The translations under genes were made by a program, and so were the position numbers. A stretch of DNA of 64,000 nucleotides, taken from an uncultured Mucilaginibacter sp. Lineage in GTDB: Bacteria; Bacteroidota; Bacteroidia; Sphingobacteriales; Sphingobacteriaceae. The notes beneath the pieces were generated by a model, which was not told the DNA's origin, made no database searches, and saw only the letters and a program-made list of their open reading frames with translations. Position 1 is the stretch's first letter; every line of letters starts with the position of its first letter. Positions 23,592 through 31,710 of the stretch are shown here, piece by piece. The DNA is taken from positions 1 to 64,000 of the forward strand of contig CAIPFE010000019.1 in assembly GCA_903864275.1 (NCBI GenBank). The letters are read 5' to 3'.

Positions 23592-24446
23592 TCATCCACT
23601 GCTGGCCTCAAATAGCTTCACCGCCTCAACGGCTTCTTTAACATCGTGCACCCGTAATATATTTGCGCCTTTCATTAAAGCAATTGCGTTTAAAGCGGTT
23701 GTGCCGTTCAAGGCCTGTTCTGCCGTTACACCAAGTGTTTTGTAGATCATCGTTTTGCGGGACACTCCGACAAGTACTGGCAATTGCAATAGATTAAAAT
23801 CCTGTAAACGGCTCATCAAAGCATAACTATGCTCCGTTTTTTTTGCAAAACCTAGGCCGGGATCAATAATCACATCATGTACCCCAAATTGCTTCAACCG
23901 ATAATAGCCATCAACAAAATAGTCGTAAACTTCGCCAAACACATCTTCATAATGCGCTTGTTTCAACATATTTTGCGGTGTGCCTTTCATGTGCATTAAA
24001 ATATAAGGCGCGTGCAGCCTAGCTACGGTCGCGAACATAGCCTCGTCCAATTGCCCGCCCGAAATATCGTTGATGATATGCCCGCCTGCTTTGATCGCCG
24101 CTTCGGCAACTTTTGAACGGAACGTATCGATAGATAAAACAGCCTCCGGGAAGCGTTCTGCCATGGCTTCAACCACGGGTAACAGGCGGTCGGTTTCCTC
24201 CTGCACAGAAATATCCTCGGCGCCAGGGCGGGATGAGTAGGCGCCGAGGTCTAAAAATGCAGCGCCCTCATCCAGCATTTTCGCGGCTTGCTGCAAGGCT
24301 TCGGTTACCCCCTGCTTACGGCTTCCAGCAAAAAAAGAATCAGGTGTAAGATTGATTATACCCATTACTTTTGGGCTGCTTAAATCAATCAGCCTTCCGC
24401 CTGCATTTAGGGTTGCCTTTTTCCGAAAAAATGTATCTTTAGCCAT
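23592..24446 (-). CDS. folP: Dihydropteroate synthase
   Basis: The 284-residue folate-pathway enzyme condenses dihydropterin pyrophosphate with p-aminobenzoate. Motifs are GIINLTPDSFF, AYSSRPGAED (variant of ESTRPG), LSIDTFRS, INDISGG, LMHMKGTPQNM, DPGLGFAKK and the C-terminal ILRVHDV. It is also the target of sulfonamides. It is a single gene, divergent from the DoxX gene across a dialect repeat. Confidence 0.95.
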   Translation of the reverse strand: MAKDTFFRKKATLNAGGRLIDLSSPKVMGIINLTPDSFFAGSRKQGVTEALQQAAKMLDEGAAFLDLGAYSSRPGAEDISVQEETDRLLPVVEAMAERFPEAVLSIDTFRSKVAEAAIKAGGHIINDISGGQLDEAMFATVARLHAPYILMHMKGTPQNMLKQAHYEDVFGEVYDYFVDGYYRLKQFGVHDVIIDPGLGFAKKTEHSYALMSRLQDFNLLQLPVLVGVSRKTMIYKTLGVTAEQALNGTTALNAIALMKGANILRVHDVKEAVEAVKLFEASSG

Positions 24447-24607
24447 TCTAAGTTGTAAGTGTTGTAAAAGTTATAAGGGTTAAAATTGGCTAATCTTTTT
24501 AACATTTATAAGTTTTGCTAATTCTAAGTTGCGAATGTTGAAAAACAGGTCAAAAATGGATTAACCATTTTCAACAACTACAACTTATTACAACTTTTTC
24601 AACTTCT
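24447..24607. repeat. Self-complementary AGTTGTAAAAGTTG-dialect repeat
   Basis: The left arm (24450-24480) has AGTTGTAAGTGTTGTAAAAG words. The right arm (about 24568-24607) has CAACAACTACAACTTATTAC words that pair with it. The element fills the gap between divergent folP and the DoxX gene. It belongs to the same dialect as 121-263. Confidence 0.65.
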
Positions 24608-24617
24608 GATAACAATA

Positions 24618-25790
24618 ATGACAAATAGAAACAAAAATAAACACGCCCCATGGTGGTTATGGGCAGCCAAGATATTTGTGGGGCTGCTTTTTATATTTTC
24701 GGGCCTCGTAAAAATAAACGACCCGCTTGGCTTTTCGTATAAACTGCAGGAGTATTTCGAAGTTTTTCATATCAATTTTCTCAATGGTGTTGCGTTAAGC
24801 ATCGCCATCATTTTGTGCTCGCTTGAAATCATACTTGGCTTTGCCCTGCTCATCGGTGCACGTCATGCAAAAGTTGCCTGGGGATTGTTGCTGCTCATTG
24901 TTTTCTTTGCCTTTTTAACATTTTATTCAGCCTATTTCCAGGTGGTGCAAACCTGCGGCTGCTTTGGCGATGCTATCCCGTTAACGCCGTGGCAGTCATT
25001 TAGTAAGGATTTATTTTTACTGCTGTTAATACTGGTAATATTTTTTAACCGCAATAAAATACACCCGGTATTTATTGCGAAAATTGGCGACAGGCTACTT
25101 GTTATATCAGCAATTGTAGCAGTCGGCCTTGGCCTTTATACCTATAATTTTTTGCCGGTGATAGATTTTCTGCCTTATAATGTCGGGGCCAATATCCTGG
25201 ATGAAATGAAGACCCCTCCCGGCGCCAAACCCGATGAATACGAGCTGACCTATCATCTGAAAAATAAAAAAACCGGCGATACGAAGGTGATGAACAATAC
25301 TGATTATCTTAAAAGCAATATCTGGAAAGATAATGACTGGGAGGTTGTAGGTCAGCCTGAGAGCCGTTTTGTGAAAAAGGGTTTTACGCCAAAGATCAGG
25401 GACCTGACCATTTCGGATGCACAGGGGAATGATTATACAAAAGAGTTGTTATCAAACCCGTTTAATAATTTGATCATAGTAGCGTACGACCTGCGTAATA
25501 CTGACGGCGACGCGATGAACCGCTTGAACGCGATCGCGATAAATCTTTCGACAAACTATAATACACGTACGGTTTTGCTTACATCAAATTCGGCACAGTC
25601 TGCAGAGGCATTCAGCAAAGCGCATCATTTGGCATTAGAAATATTTTATGCTGATGAAGTGCCGCTCAAAACTATGATCAGGGCAAATCCGGGTATTTTT
25701 CTGCTTAAAAACGGGACAATTATTAATAAATGGCATTACCACTCCATCCCAAACTACGACGGATTGGTAAAACTATATTTTCACCAATAA
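24618..25790 (+). CDS. BT_3928 family protein (DoxX/MauE-like membrane domain)
   Basis: The 390-residue protein begins with a DoxX/MauE-like membrane domain of about four helices (KIFVGLLFIFSGLVKINDPLGF, helices to residue about 160). It includes QTCGCFGDAIPLTPW, typical of MauE-type redox helpers. The C-terminal 190 residues form a soluble domain that may resemble a thioredoxin fold (NNLIIVAYDLRN...IFLLKNG). It probably takes part in envelope redox chemistry. The next gene, a permease, starts 4 bases later. Confidence 0.83.
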   Translation: MTNRNKNKHAPWWLWAAKIFVGLLFIFSGLVKINDPLGFSYKLQEYFEVFHINFLNGVALSIAIILCSLEIILGFALLIGARHAKVAWGLLLLIVFFAFLTFYSAYFQVVQTCGCFGDAIPLTPWQSFSKDLFLLLLILVIFFNRNKIHPVFIAKIGDRLLVISAIVAVGLGLYTYNFLPVIDFLPYNVGANILDEMKTPPGAKPDEYELTYHLKNKKTGDTKVMNNTDYLKSNIWKDNDWEVVGQPESRFVKKGFTPKIRDLTISDAQGNDYTKELLSNPFNNLIIVAYDLRNTDGDAMNRLNAIAINLSTNYNTRTVLLTSNSAQSAEAFSKAHHLALEIFYADEVPLKTMIRANPGIFLLKNGTIINKWHYHSIPNYDGLVKLYFHQ

Positions 25791-25794
25791 TAAG

Positions 25795-26853
25795 ATGGTC
25801 AGCTACCTCATCCGCAAGCTGTTTTACGGCATGGCAGTAATGCTGGGTATCGTTGTTGTTGTATTTTTCCTGTTCAATATTTTGCCCGTCGACCCCGCCA
25901 GGATGACGCAGGGGCAGCGGGCGGATGTACAATCCTTACAAGCGATACGAAAGGAGTTTGGTTTGGATAAACCCATCCCGGTACAATTTGCTTATTACAT
26001 CAACGACCTTTCGCCGATAGGGATACACCTTAATAACGATGAAGAGCGGCGGCGATATCACTACGTCGAACTTTTCCCGGTCTCGGACGAAAGGGTAGTG
26101 GCCCTTAAATGGCCTTACCTGCGGCGATCTTATCAAACGCACAAAGAAGTAGCTCAACTGCTGCTTGAAGTAATACCAAATACGCTGGTGCTGGCGACAA
26201 CGGCCATGATCTTCGCCATAGTTATAGGTGTTTTTTTAGGGGTGATGAGCGCGGTCCACCAAAATACATGGATCGACAAACTGGCTATTGGGTTTTCAAC
26301 ACTTGGGGTTTCAGCGCCTTCATTTTTTGCGGGGATCATTATTGCCTGGATATTTGGTTTCGAACTGAGTAAATACACCGGTCTGAATATGTCCGGCAGC
26401 TTATATACTTATGATCCGTTTAAAGGAGAAGTGATCAGCTGGCGCAACCTGGTTTTGCCCATGGTTACTTTAGGATTACGGCCACTGGCTATCATTGTAC
26501 AGCTTACCCGCAATGCAATGCTTGATGTTTTGGGCCAGGATTATATCCGCACTGCAAGGGCAAAAGGTTTGAGCAGAAATGCTATTATTTATCGTCATGC
26601 CCTAAAAAACGCTATGAACCCGGTGATCACAGCCATTGCCAACTGGTTTGCCTCCCTGCTGGCGGGCTCATTTTTTGTGGAGTATGTATTTGGTTATAAC
26701 GGCCTTGGTAAAACTACTGTGGATGCCCTGGAAATGTCGGATTTCCCTGTGGTGATGGGCTCTATTCTGTTCATCGCCTTTATTTTTGTGGTGATCAATA
26801 TCCTGGTTGATATTATTTATGTTTGGGTTGACCCGAGGGTGAAGCTGGGCTAG
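25795..26853 (+). CDS. DppB/OppB-type ABC transporter permease
   Basis: The 352-residue inner-membrane protein has six predicted helices and the permease signature DYIRTARAKGLSRNAIIYRHA, which contacts the ATPase. Its N-terminus (RKLFYGMAVMLGIVVVVFFL...DPARM) is typical of DppB. Peptide or nickel import is the usual role. No second permease, ATPase or binding-protein gene is nearby, so the rest of the transporter must be encoded elsewhere. Stop TAG is the first word of a dialect repeat. Confidence 0.88.
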   Translation: MVSYLIRKLFYGMAVMLGIVVVVFFLFNILPVDPARMTQGQRADVQSLQAIRKEFGLDKPIPVQFAYYINDLSPIGIHLNNDEERRRYHYVELFPVSDERVVALKWPYLRRSYQTHKEVAQLLLEVIPNTLVLATTAMIFAIVIGVFLGVMSAVHQNTWIDKLAIGFSTLGVSAPSFFAGIIIAWIFGFELSKYTGLNMSGSLYTYDPFKGEVISWRNLVLPMVTLGLRPLAIIVQLTRNAMLDVLGQDYIRTARAKGLSRNAIIYRHALKNAMNPVITAIANWFASLLAGSFFVEYVFGYNGLGKTTVDALEMSDFPVVMGSILFIAFIFVVINILVDIIYVWVDPRVKLG

Positions 26854-26936
26854 TTCATAGTTGATGGTTCATAGTTCATGGCAGAAAGTCCATGGTCGAT
26901 GGTCCATAGTCCATGGTAGAAAGACAGTGGTCGACG
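26851..26936. repeat. CATGGTCGATGG-dialect repeat after the permease gene
   Basis: The tract begins with the TAG stop of the permease gene (TAGTTCATAGTTGATGGTTC). It continues as GTCCATGGTCGATGGTCC and CATAGTCCATGG words. CATGGAC/GTCCATG words allow internal pairing. aroK starts 27 bases later. Confidence 0.65.
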
Positions 26937-26963
26937 TTTGTTAATCAATAAAAGTATAAAGCA

Positions 26964-27506
26964 GTGTCCTTAAATAAAACAAAATCTTCCGCAAATAATT
27001 TAGGACTGATCTTCCTGATCGGCTTTATGGGCTGCGGCAAAACCACCCTGGGGCGTAAGCTGGCTTCGCGGCTGGATTATAAGTTTATGGACCTTGACGA
27101 TATTTTTGAAGAGAAAGTTGGCATGACCATTGCCGTATATTTTTCGGCCTTTGGTGAAGACGCCTTTCGTAAACTCGAATCCGAAGTGTTAAAACAGACT
27201 AAATATCCCGAAAATGCAATAGTCTCTACGGGTGGAGGGCTGCCCTGCTTTTTTGACAATATGGATTGGATGAATACCCACGGCAAAACGATATACATCA
27301 AATTATCACCCAAAACTTTAGCCAACAGGCTGGAAAATGAAAAAGACCAACGCCCTGTGCTCCGCGATCATGGAGACGACCTTGTCGCTTTTATCGCCGG
27401 TAAATTAGCGGAGCGGGATAAGTTTTATGAGCAGGCCTCTGTGATTGCAGATGGCTTGAGTTTGACTCCCGCGAAGGTGGAGCAATTGTTAAACCTCCCG
27501 AAATAG
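26964..27506 (+). CDS. aroK: Shikimate kinase
   Basis: The 180-residue enzyme phosphorylates shikimate in the aromatic amino-acid pathway. It shows Walker A GFMGCGKTTLG, the shikimate-binding DLDD region, STGGGLP, and the lid arginine in RPVLRD. The start is GTG 26964, since no upstream ATG is in frame and residues 1-13 are typical of a poorly conserved N-terminus. It follows a dialect repeat and is probably transcribed alone. Confidence 0.95.
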   Translation: MSLNKTKSSANNLGLIFLIGFMGCGKTTLGRKLASRLDYKFMDLDDIFEEKVGMTIAVYFSAFGEDAFRKLESEVLKQTKYPENAIVSTGGGLPCFFDNMDWMNTHGKTIYIKLSPKTLANRLENEKDQRPVLRDHGDDLVAFIAGKLAERDKFYEQASVIADGLSLTPAKVEQLLNLPK

Positions 27507-27512
27507 CGATTG

Positions 27513-27565
27513 CAATTTCTCAAAAGCAAAAAGCTTTTATCGTTTTGCTTTCAGCTTCACGCTTT
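27513..27565. repeat. AAAGCTTTTAGC-dialect tract between convergent genes
   Basis: Words CAAAAGCAAAAAGC, TTTTATCGTTTTGC and TTTCAGCTTCACGC lie between aroK and the convergent transporter gene, and are mutually complementary in part. The transporter stop codon (27557-27559, TGA on the minus strand) lies inside it. Related words occur at 10405-10435 and 30362-30415. Confidence 0.5.
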
Positions 27566-28666
27566 ATCAACCGTAGCCGGTTTCATTTTTTCAACAACTG
27601 ATTTTTTATCCTCAGTGCCGCCACCTAATAAATAGCCCCAGGGTTTAAGGCTGTCAACTCGGTCGAAAATAATTTTAAGAATGGCCATTACCGGGATCGA
27701 CAAAAACATACCCGACAAACCCCATATCATTTCGCCGATTATGATACCTAAAAAGGTGATGAGTGCATTAAGCTTTACTTTTGACCCGACAATGGTGGGC
27801 AATAAAAAATTAGAGTCGATAAGGTGTATACTTAAAACAGCTCCAGCCGCTAAGGCCGCGTCCCGAACTGACCCTGTGGCAAATGTGATCACGGAGCTTA
27901 GCAACAGCGCGGTAAAAATGCCCAGGTAGGGGATCAGGTTAAAGAGGCCGACTAAAATACCTAACAGTACTGCATACTTCGCGCCGATCATCCAAAAGGC
28001 AGTACAGGCCAGACTCGCAACAACAACCATTTCTAAAAGCAGGCCGAGTATGTACTGTCTTAATATGCTTTGGATATTCCCGATAATGTCATGTACTGTT
28101 TCGGTATGATCGTCACTGAATACCCATACCACAAAATGGAGCAATAAGCGGCGATATAACAGTATAAAAAAAGTGAATATAAGGATGAAAACATAAAACA
28201 GCATGATCGATGATATTGCCCCGAATGTTTGGCTCAGGACATCACCGCCCGAAGCCATTATTTTTGTCGTTGTGGCATGCACATAACTCATTTCCTTGCT
28301 GGCGTCAATTTGAAAGGCGTGCTGCGCCCACTCCGAAAGATCATGGAGCGATTGGCTAACCTGGCTTTTGAGCTGCGGCCAGTCGCTGGCAAGGCCGGAT
28401 ATTTGCGAACCAACCAGGTATAAAATCCCGCTCACGAAGCCTAAAAGAAGAAGTATGGAAAAAAGGGACGATAAAGTACGCGGCAGGCGGATTTTTTTTT
28501 CGAGGAAATTGGCGATGGGCAGCAGTAATATAGCAAACAGAAATCCAAAAACTAAGGGATCAAGTACTTCCTTGGCCAGTACGATCAGGTAACCTAAACT
28601 GACAAGCCCGACAAGAACTAAGGCAAGTTTTTCATAAAACGGGGCGGTGATCTTTTTTACAGGCAT
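27557..28666 (-). CDS. AI-2E family transporter
   Basis: The 369-residue integral membrane protein of the AI-2E/PerM exporter family has about eight hydrophobic segments. A pair near the start is LALVLVGLVSLGYLIVL and LVFGFLFAILLLPIANFL. The C-terminal region reads VGSKVKLNALITFLGIIIGEMIWG. Substrates of the family vary (autoinducer-2, sodium); none can be inferred here. I chose ATG 28666 (MPVKKITAPF) over the longer frame from 28753, whose first 29 residues look non-native. Confidence 0.86.
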   Translation of the reverse strand: MPVKKITAPFYEKLALVLVGLVSLGYLIVLAKEVLDPLVFGFLFAILLLPIANFLEKKIRLPRTLSSLFSILLLLGFVSGILYLVGSQISGLASDWPQLKSQVSQSLHDLSEWAQHAFQIDASKEMSYVHATTTKIMASGGDVLSQTFGAISSIMLFYVFILIFTFFILLYRRLLLHFVVWVFSDDHTETVHDIIGNIQSILRQYILGLLLEMVVVASLACTAFWMIGAKYAVLLGILVGLFNLIPYLGIFTALLLSSVITFATGSVRDAALAAGAVLSIHLIDSNFLLPTIVGSKVKLNALITFLGIIIGEMIWGLSGMFLSIPVMAILKIIFDRVDSLKPWGYLLGGGTEDKKSVVEKMKPATVDKA

Positions 28667-28745
28667 ATACCAGGGGATTATAGTTTTGACAAAGAAACAT
28701 CTATTTACCAGCTTGAAGGTAAGTTTTTTTAAAGAAAAATCGTAT

Positions 28746-28765
28746 AGACACAATACTTTGTGTCT
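28746..28765. repeat. Short hairpin AGACACAA-n4-TTGTGTCT
   Basis: A perfect 8-bp stem with a TACT loop lies between the AI-2E transporter and the DUF6496 gene. A run of A residues precedes it but no strong T-tail follows. It is probably a dispersed small repeat rather than a terminator. Confidence 0.5.
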
Positions 28766-28886
28766 CGGACCTTAAAAATAAGCCTGGGCGACACGAGGTA
28801 TTAAGCCCCAACGCAGGAGCAGATTTAAATAATTTTGGCAGTTAATTTGCTTTCCAAAAATATCATTTAACCTAAAGAAAAATAGT

Positions 28887-29060
28887 ATGGCGAAGTATTC
28901 AGAAAAAGCACAGGAAAAAGTGCATGAAACCATGCACGAAATGAAAGAAGGCAAATTAAAAAGCGGGAGCGGCAAAAAAGTTACCAGTAAAAAACAGGCT
29001 GTGGCCATTGGTTTATCAGAAGCCCGCAAAGAAGGGGCGAAGGTACCAAAGAAGAAATAA
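28887..29060 (+). CDS. DUF6496 family small basic protein
   Basis: This 57-residue gene starts MAKYSEKAQEKVHETMHEMK and ends GAKVPKKK. The core GKLKSGSGKKVTSKKQAVA and IGLSEARKEG is the family signature. Lysine-rich composition suggests nucleic-acid contact, but no role is known to me. It was found by direct reading of the plus strand. The opposite-strand frame is only a shadow. The next gene is convergent, across an inverted repeat at 29081-29150. Confidence 0.88.
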   Translation: MAKYSEKAQEKVHETMHEMKEGKLKSGSGKKVTSKKQAVAIGLSEARKEGAKVPKKK

Positions 29061-29080
29061 GCATTTTGAATTTTGTTTAG

Positions 29081-29150
29081 GCGCGATATTTTGTGCCCTG
29101 CACTTTATGTCATTTTGCGATATATGCGGGAGATACAAAATATTGCGCGC
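29081..29150. repeat. GCGCGATATTTTGT inverted repeat
   Basis: GCGCGATATTTTGT (29081-29094) is nearly complementary to ACAAAATATTGCGCGC (29135-29150), separated by 40 bases that also contain GCGATATATGCG. It lies after DUF6496 and before the convergent DUF5606 gene and could act as a bidirectional hairpin. No adjacent T-run is present. Confidence 0.5.
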
Positions 29151-29160
29151 ACCCTGATTA

Positions 29161-29676
29161 TTACGCTTTTTTCGCAGTGGCCTTTTTTGCCTTTGGTTTA
29201 GCTGGTGTAGCTTCAGCCTTTACCGGTTCCAAAACCGGCTTTGCAGGTTCTTCGGCAACAGGCGCATCTCCCTCAACGGCCGCGGCGCCCGTTTCGTCTT
29301 CATTAAATATCGGCAGGTCCTTAAGCGCCTGGTACCACACGATCACCTTTTTCATATCCGAAGCATAAACCTTCTCTTCATCATGATCAGGTGCCACTTC
29401 CCTAAAAAACTCGCGCAGCTTTTTACCGTCCGCTTTTGCATCAGGTATGTTTGCGGCATTTTTCATCCGTTCAAAAACATCTACCAGTTTAATATCTTCC
29501 TCCAAACCAAACAGCGTGATCTCGTGCAGCGCCGCTATCTTGGCCGTCGACAAATTGGCAACCAGTTTGGTTTTATGTTCATCCAAACTCTCCAAAATAT
29601 AGCCGGTTTTATTTTGTGCCAGCGCTTTCCATAACCCCGGCTTTCCCGATACGGCAACAATTCCAAGTAAATTCAT
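29161..29676 (-). CDS. DUF5606 family protein
   Basis: The 171-residue soluble protein begins MNLLGIVAVSGKPGLWKAL, typical of the family. The domain reaches residue about 130. It ends in an Ala/Lys/Pro-rich tail (PKAKKATAKKA) like that of histone-like proteins. The frame is open upstream to 29727, but the first 17 residues are encoded by a dialect repeat, so I start at ATG 29676. Function is unknown. It is downstream of the cyclophilin gene's opposite end, with a repeat in the gap. Confidence 0.85.
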   Translation of the reverse strand: MNLLGIVAVSGKPGLWKALAQNKTGYILESLDEHKTKLVANLSTAKIAALHEITLFGLEEDIKLVDVFERMKNAANIPDAKADGKKLREFFREVAPDHDEEKVYASDMKKVIVWYQALKDLPIFNEDETGAAAVEGDAPVAEEPAKPVLEPVKAEATPAKPKAKKATAKKA

Positions 29677-29695
29677 TATTTTATGTTTTTTGTGC

Positions 29696-29762
29696 GAATG
29701 GTGAGTAGTGAGTTGTAAGCAAATCACTCACTATTCACCACTGACTATTCACTACTCACTCC
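29696..29762. repeat. GTGAGTAGTGA-dialect repeat
   Basis: The left arm has GGTGAGTAGTGAGTTG (29700 on). The right arm has ACTCACTATTCACCACTG, ACTATTCAC and TACTCACTCC words ending at 29762. The stop of the cyclophilin gene (29756-29758, TGA on minus) is inside the right arm. Confidence 0.65.
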
Positions 29763-30193
29763 TCAATAATCTCTATTCCTAAAATTTTATCACCACGTTG
29801 TATCGCGTCAACTACATCCACGTTTTCAATAACTTTGCCGAAAACAGTATGGTTCCTGTCTAAATGCGCGGTGTTGGCACGGCTGTGGCAGATAAAAAAT
29901 TGCGAGCCGCCTGTATTACGGCCGGCATGGGCCATTGATAATACGCCACGGTCGTGGTACTGGTTTTCGCCGGTTAATTCACAATCGATTTTGTAACCCG
30001 GGCCGCCTGCGCCGGTACCGGTAGGGTCGCCGCCCTGTATCATAAAATTAGGGATAACACGGTGAAATATCACGTTGTCATAAAACCCTGATGAAGCCAG
30101 TTTTTTAAAATTAGCCACAGTATTAGGGGCGTCCTTATCATAAAATTCGACCGTCATGTCGCCCTTTTCGGTTTTGATAATTGCTTTGCTCAT
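29756..30193 (-). CDS. Cyclophilin-type peptidyl-prolyl isomerase
   Basis: The 145-residue protein is a single cyclophilin domain, without signal peptide. Active-site elements are [14 protein letters not shown], with the catalytic Arg, then GSQFFI and HTVFGKV. This fits cytoplasmic PpiB-type isomerases, which catalyse cis-trans isomerisation before proline. It lies upstream of DUF5606 on the same strand. Confidence 0.94.
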   Translation of the reverse strand: MSKAIIKTEKGDMTVEFYDKDAPNTVANFKKLASSGFYDNVIFHRVIPNFMIQGGDPTGTGAGGPGYKIDCELTGENQYHDRGVLSMAHAGRNTGGSQFFICHSRANTAHLDRNHTVFGKVIENVDVVDAIQRGDKILGIEIIEE

Positions 30194-30332
30194 TGATTTT
30201 TTTTAAAAGAGAAGGCAAAGGTAGTAATTAGATTAGGTTTATAAAGTTGTACAGGTTGAAAAAGTTGCAGAGGTTGGTCAAACCAAGACCGATATAATAC
30301 CTTATTCAAATATTCGTTACATTTACATCATT

Positions 30333-30340
30333 TAAATTTG
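30333..30340 (+). promoter_or_regulatory. Putative -7 box TAAATTTG
   Basis: TAAATTTG matches TAnnTTTG and ends 7 bases before the GTG at 30348, implying a very short leader if that start is used. No clear -33 element is present. Confidence 0.4.
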
Positions 30341-30347
30341 CAGAACA

Positions 30348-31622
30348 GTGCTATTAAGAAACACCCCAAAAAAATACCTTTTAGCTTTCGCTTTTTACCT
30401 TTTACCTTTTTTCGGCAGGGCCGCTTCCATATTAATACCGATGGATGAGGAGCAAAAAGATCACCTGAAATCATACGGCATCGCCTTCTGGACGCTGAAA
30501 AACGGCGAAGAAGTAGACTGGCTGCTCAATTACCGCGGTGGTAGCTTTATGATGAAATACGAACAAAAAATTGAGGATGAATGCAAAATACGCGGTGTTA
30601 GCTACGAGGTTTTGCCCGATGCTAAAGTAAACCAGGTACTCACCGAAGTTAGCGACCCATCGGTAAATATGGATGTGGTAAAGCTCGAAAAAGCCCCGAA
30701 AATGGCGGTTTATTCACCAAAAAACAAACTGCCCTGGGACGATGCTGTAACCTTGGTTTTGAAATATGCCGAGATACCCTATGACGTCGTGTACGACGAA
30801 GAAGTGGTCAGGGGCGATCTGCCTAAATACGACTGGCTGCATTTGCACCACGAGGATTTTACCGGGCAATACAGTAAATTTTACGGCGCTTTCAGGTATG
30901 CCGAATGGTATAACGATGATGTTAAGATACAGGAAGCAACCGCGCATAAACTGGGCTTTAAAAAGGTGTCGCAAATGAAGCTGGCCGTTGCCGAAAAAAT
31001 CCGGGATTTCTGCGCCGGCGGTGGGTTCCTTTTCGCCATGTGTTCGGGTACCGATACTTTTGACATTGCGCTGGCAGCCTCTAACACGGATATTTGCGAA
31101 TCAATGTTTGACGGTGATGCAGCCGATCCCGATGCGCAATCGAAACTTGATTTTACCCAAACGTTCGCATTTCAGAATTTTACGCTGGATATGAACCCTA
31201 TGTCGCACCAGTTCAGCAATATCGATGTTACTGCCACCCGCCAGGTGGAGCGCACCAGGGACTTTTTTACCTTGTTTGATTTTTCAGCAAAATGGGATGT
31301 AGTACCCAGTATGCTAACCCAGGATCACGATAAAGTAATTAAAGGCTTTATGGGTTTAACAACGGCGTTTAACGAAAAATATCTTAAACCCGGCATAACC
31401 ATAATGGGCCAAATGAAAAGCAACAACGAGGCCCGTTATATACACGGTGAATATGGAAAAGGCCAATGGACATTTTACGGCGGCCACGATCCCGAAGATT
31501 ACCAGCACATTGTAGGCGACCCGCCAACGGATCTGAAGTTGCACCCTAACTCCCCTGGATATAGGCTCATCCTTAATAACGTATTATTCCCCGCAGCAAG
31601 GAAGAAAAAGCAGAAGACGTAA
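30348..31622 (+). CDS. Exported conserved Bacteroidota protein, function unknown
   Basis: The 424-residue protein starts at GTG 30348 with a signal-like stretch (YLLAFAFYLLPFF, then a likely cut after GRAA). That stretch is encoded by AAAGGTAAAAGC-dialect words. The mature part holds FCAGGGFLFAMCSGTDTFD and many aromatic residues. Relatives are, from memory, often called 'asparagine synthetase B', but no glutaminase or synthetase motif is visible, so I leave it unnamed. It ends just before a C5/G5 element. Confidence 0.72.
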   Translation: MLLRNTPKKYLLAFAFYLLPFFGRAASILIPMDEEQKDHLKSYGIAFWTLKNGEEVDWLLNYRGGSFMMKYEQKIEDECKIRGVSYEVLPDAKVNQVLTEVSDPSVNMDVVKLEKAPKMAVYSPKNKLPWDDAVTLVLKYAEIPYDVVYDEEVVRGDLPKYDWLHLHHEDFTGQYSKFYGAFRYAEWYNDDVKIQEATAHKLGFKKVSQMKLAVAEKIRDFCAGGGFLFAMCSGTDTFDIALAASNTDICESMFDGDAADPDAQSKLDFTQTFAFQNFTLDMNPMSHQFSNIDVTATRQVERTRDFFTLFDFSAKWDVVPSMLTQDHDKVIKGFMGLTTAFNEKYLKPGITIMGQMKSNNEARYIHGEYGKGQWTFYGGHDPEDYQHIVGDPPTDLKLHPNSPGYRLILNNVLFPAARKKKQKT

Positions 31623-31627
31623 CAGCC

Positions 31628-31710
31628 TAGGCCCCCCGACCCCCTAAAGGGGGAGTTTTTGATTTGCAGGATGGCCACCAAAGCTCCCCCTTTATGGGGT
31701 TGGGGGGCTA
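31628..31710. repeat. C5/G5 inverted-repeat element between convergent genes
   Basis: The left end TAGGCCCCCCGACC begins six bases after the preceding stop (TAA at 31620-31622). The right end GGGGGGCTA gives the porin gene its stop TAG (31708-31710). Each arm holds the C5-TAAA-G5 core; the right one reads CCCCCTTTATGGGG, with one mismatch. Confidence 0.85.

Noticed and set aside
27557-28753. AI-2E transporter start at 28753
   Set aside because: The extra 29 residues are unlike the family, and ATG 28666 gives a normal N-terminus.
28772-29029. Minus-strand hydrophobic ORF of 85 residues
   Set aside because: It is antisense to the recognised DUF6496 gene and has no family features.
30348-31622. 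Asparagine synthetase B name for the exported protein
   Set aside because: No N-terminal Cys glutaminase site or ATP pyrophosphatase motif is visible; the protein carries a signal sequence.
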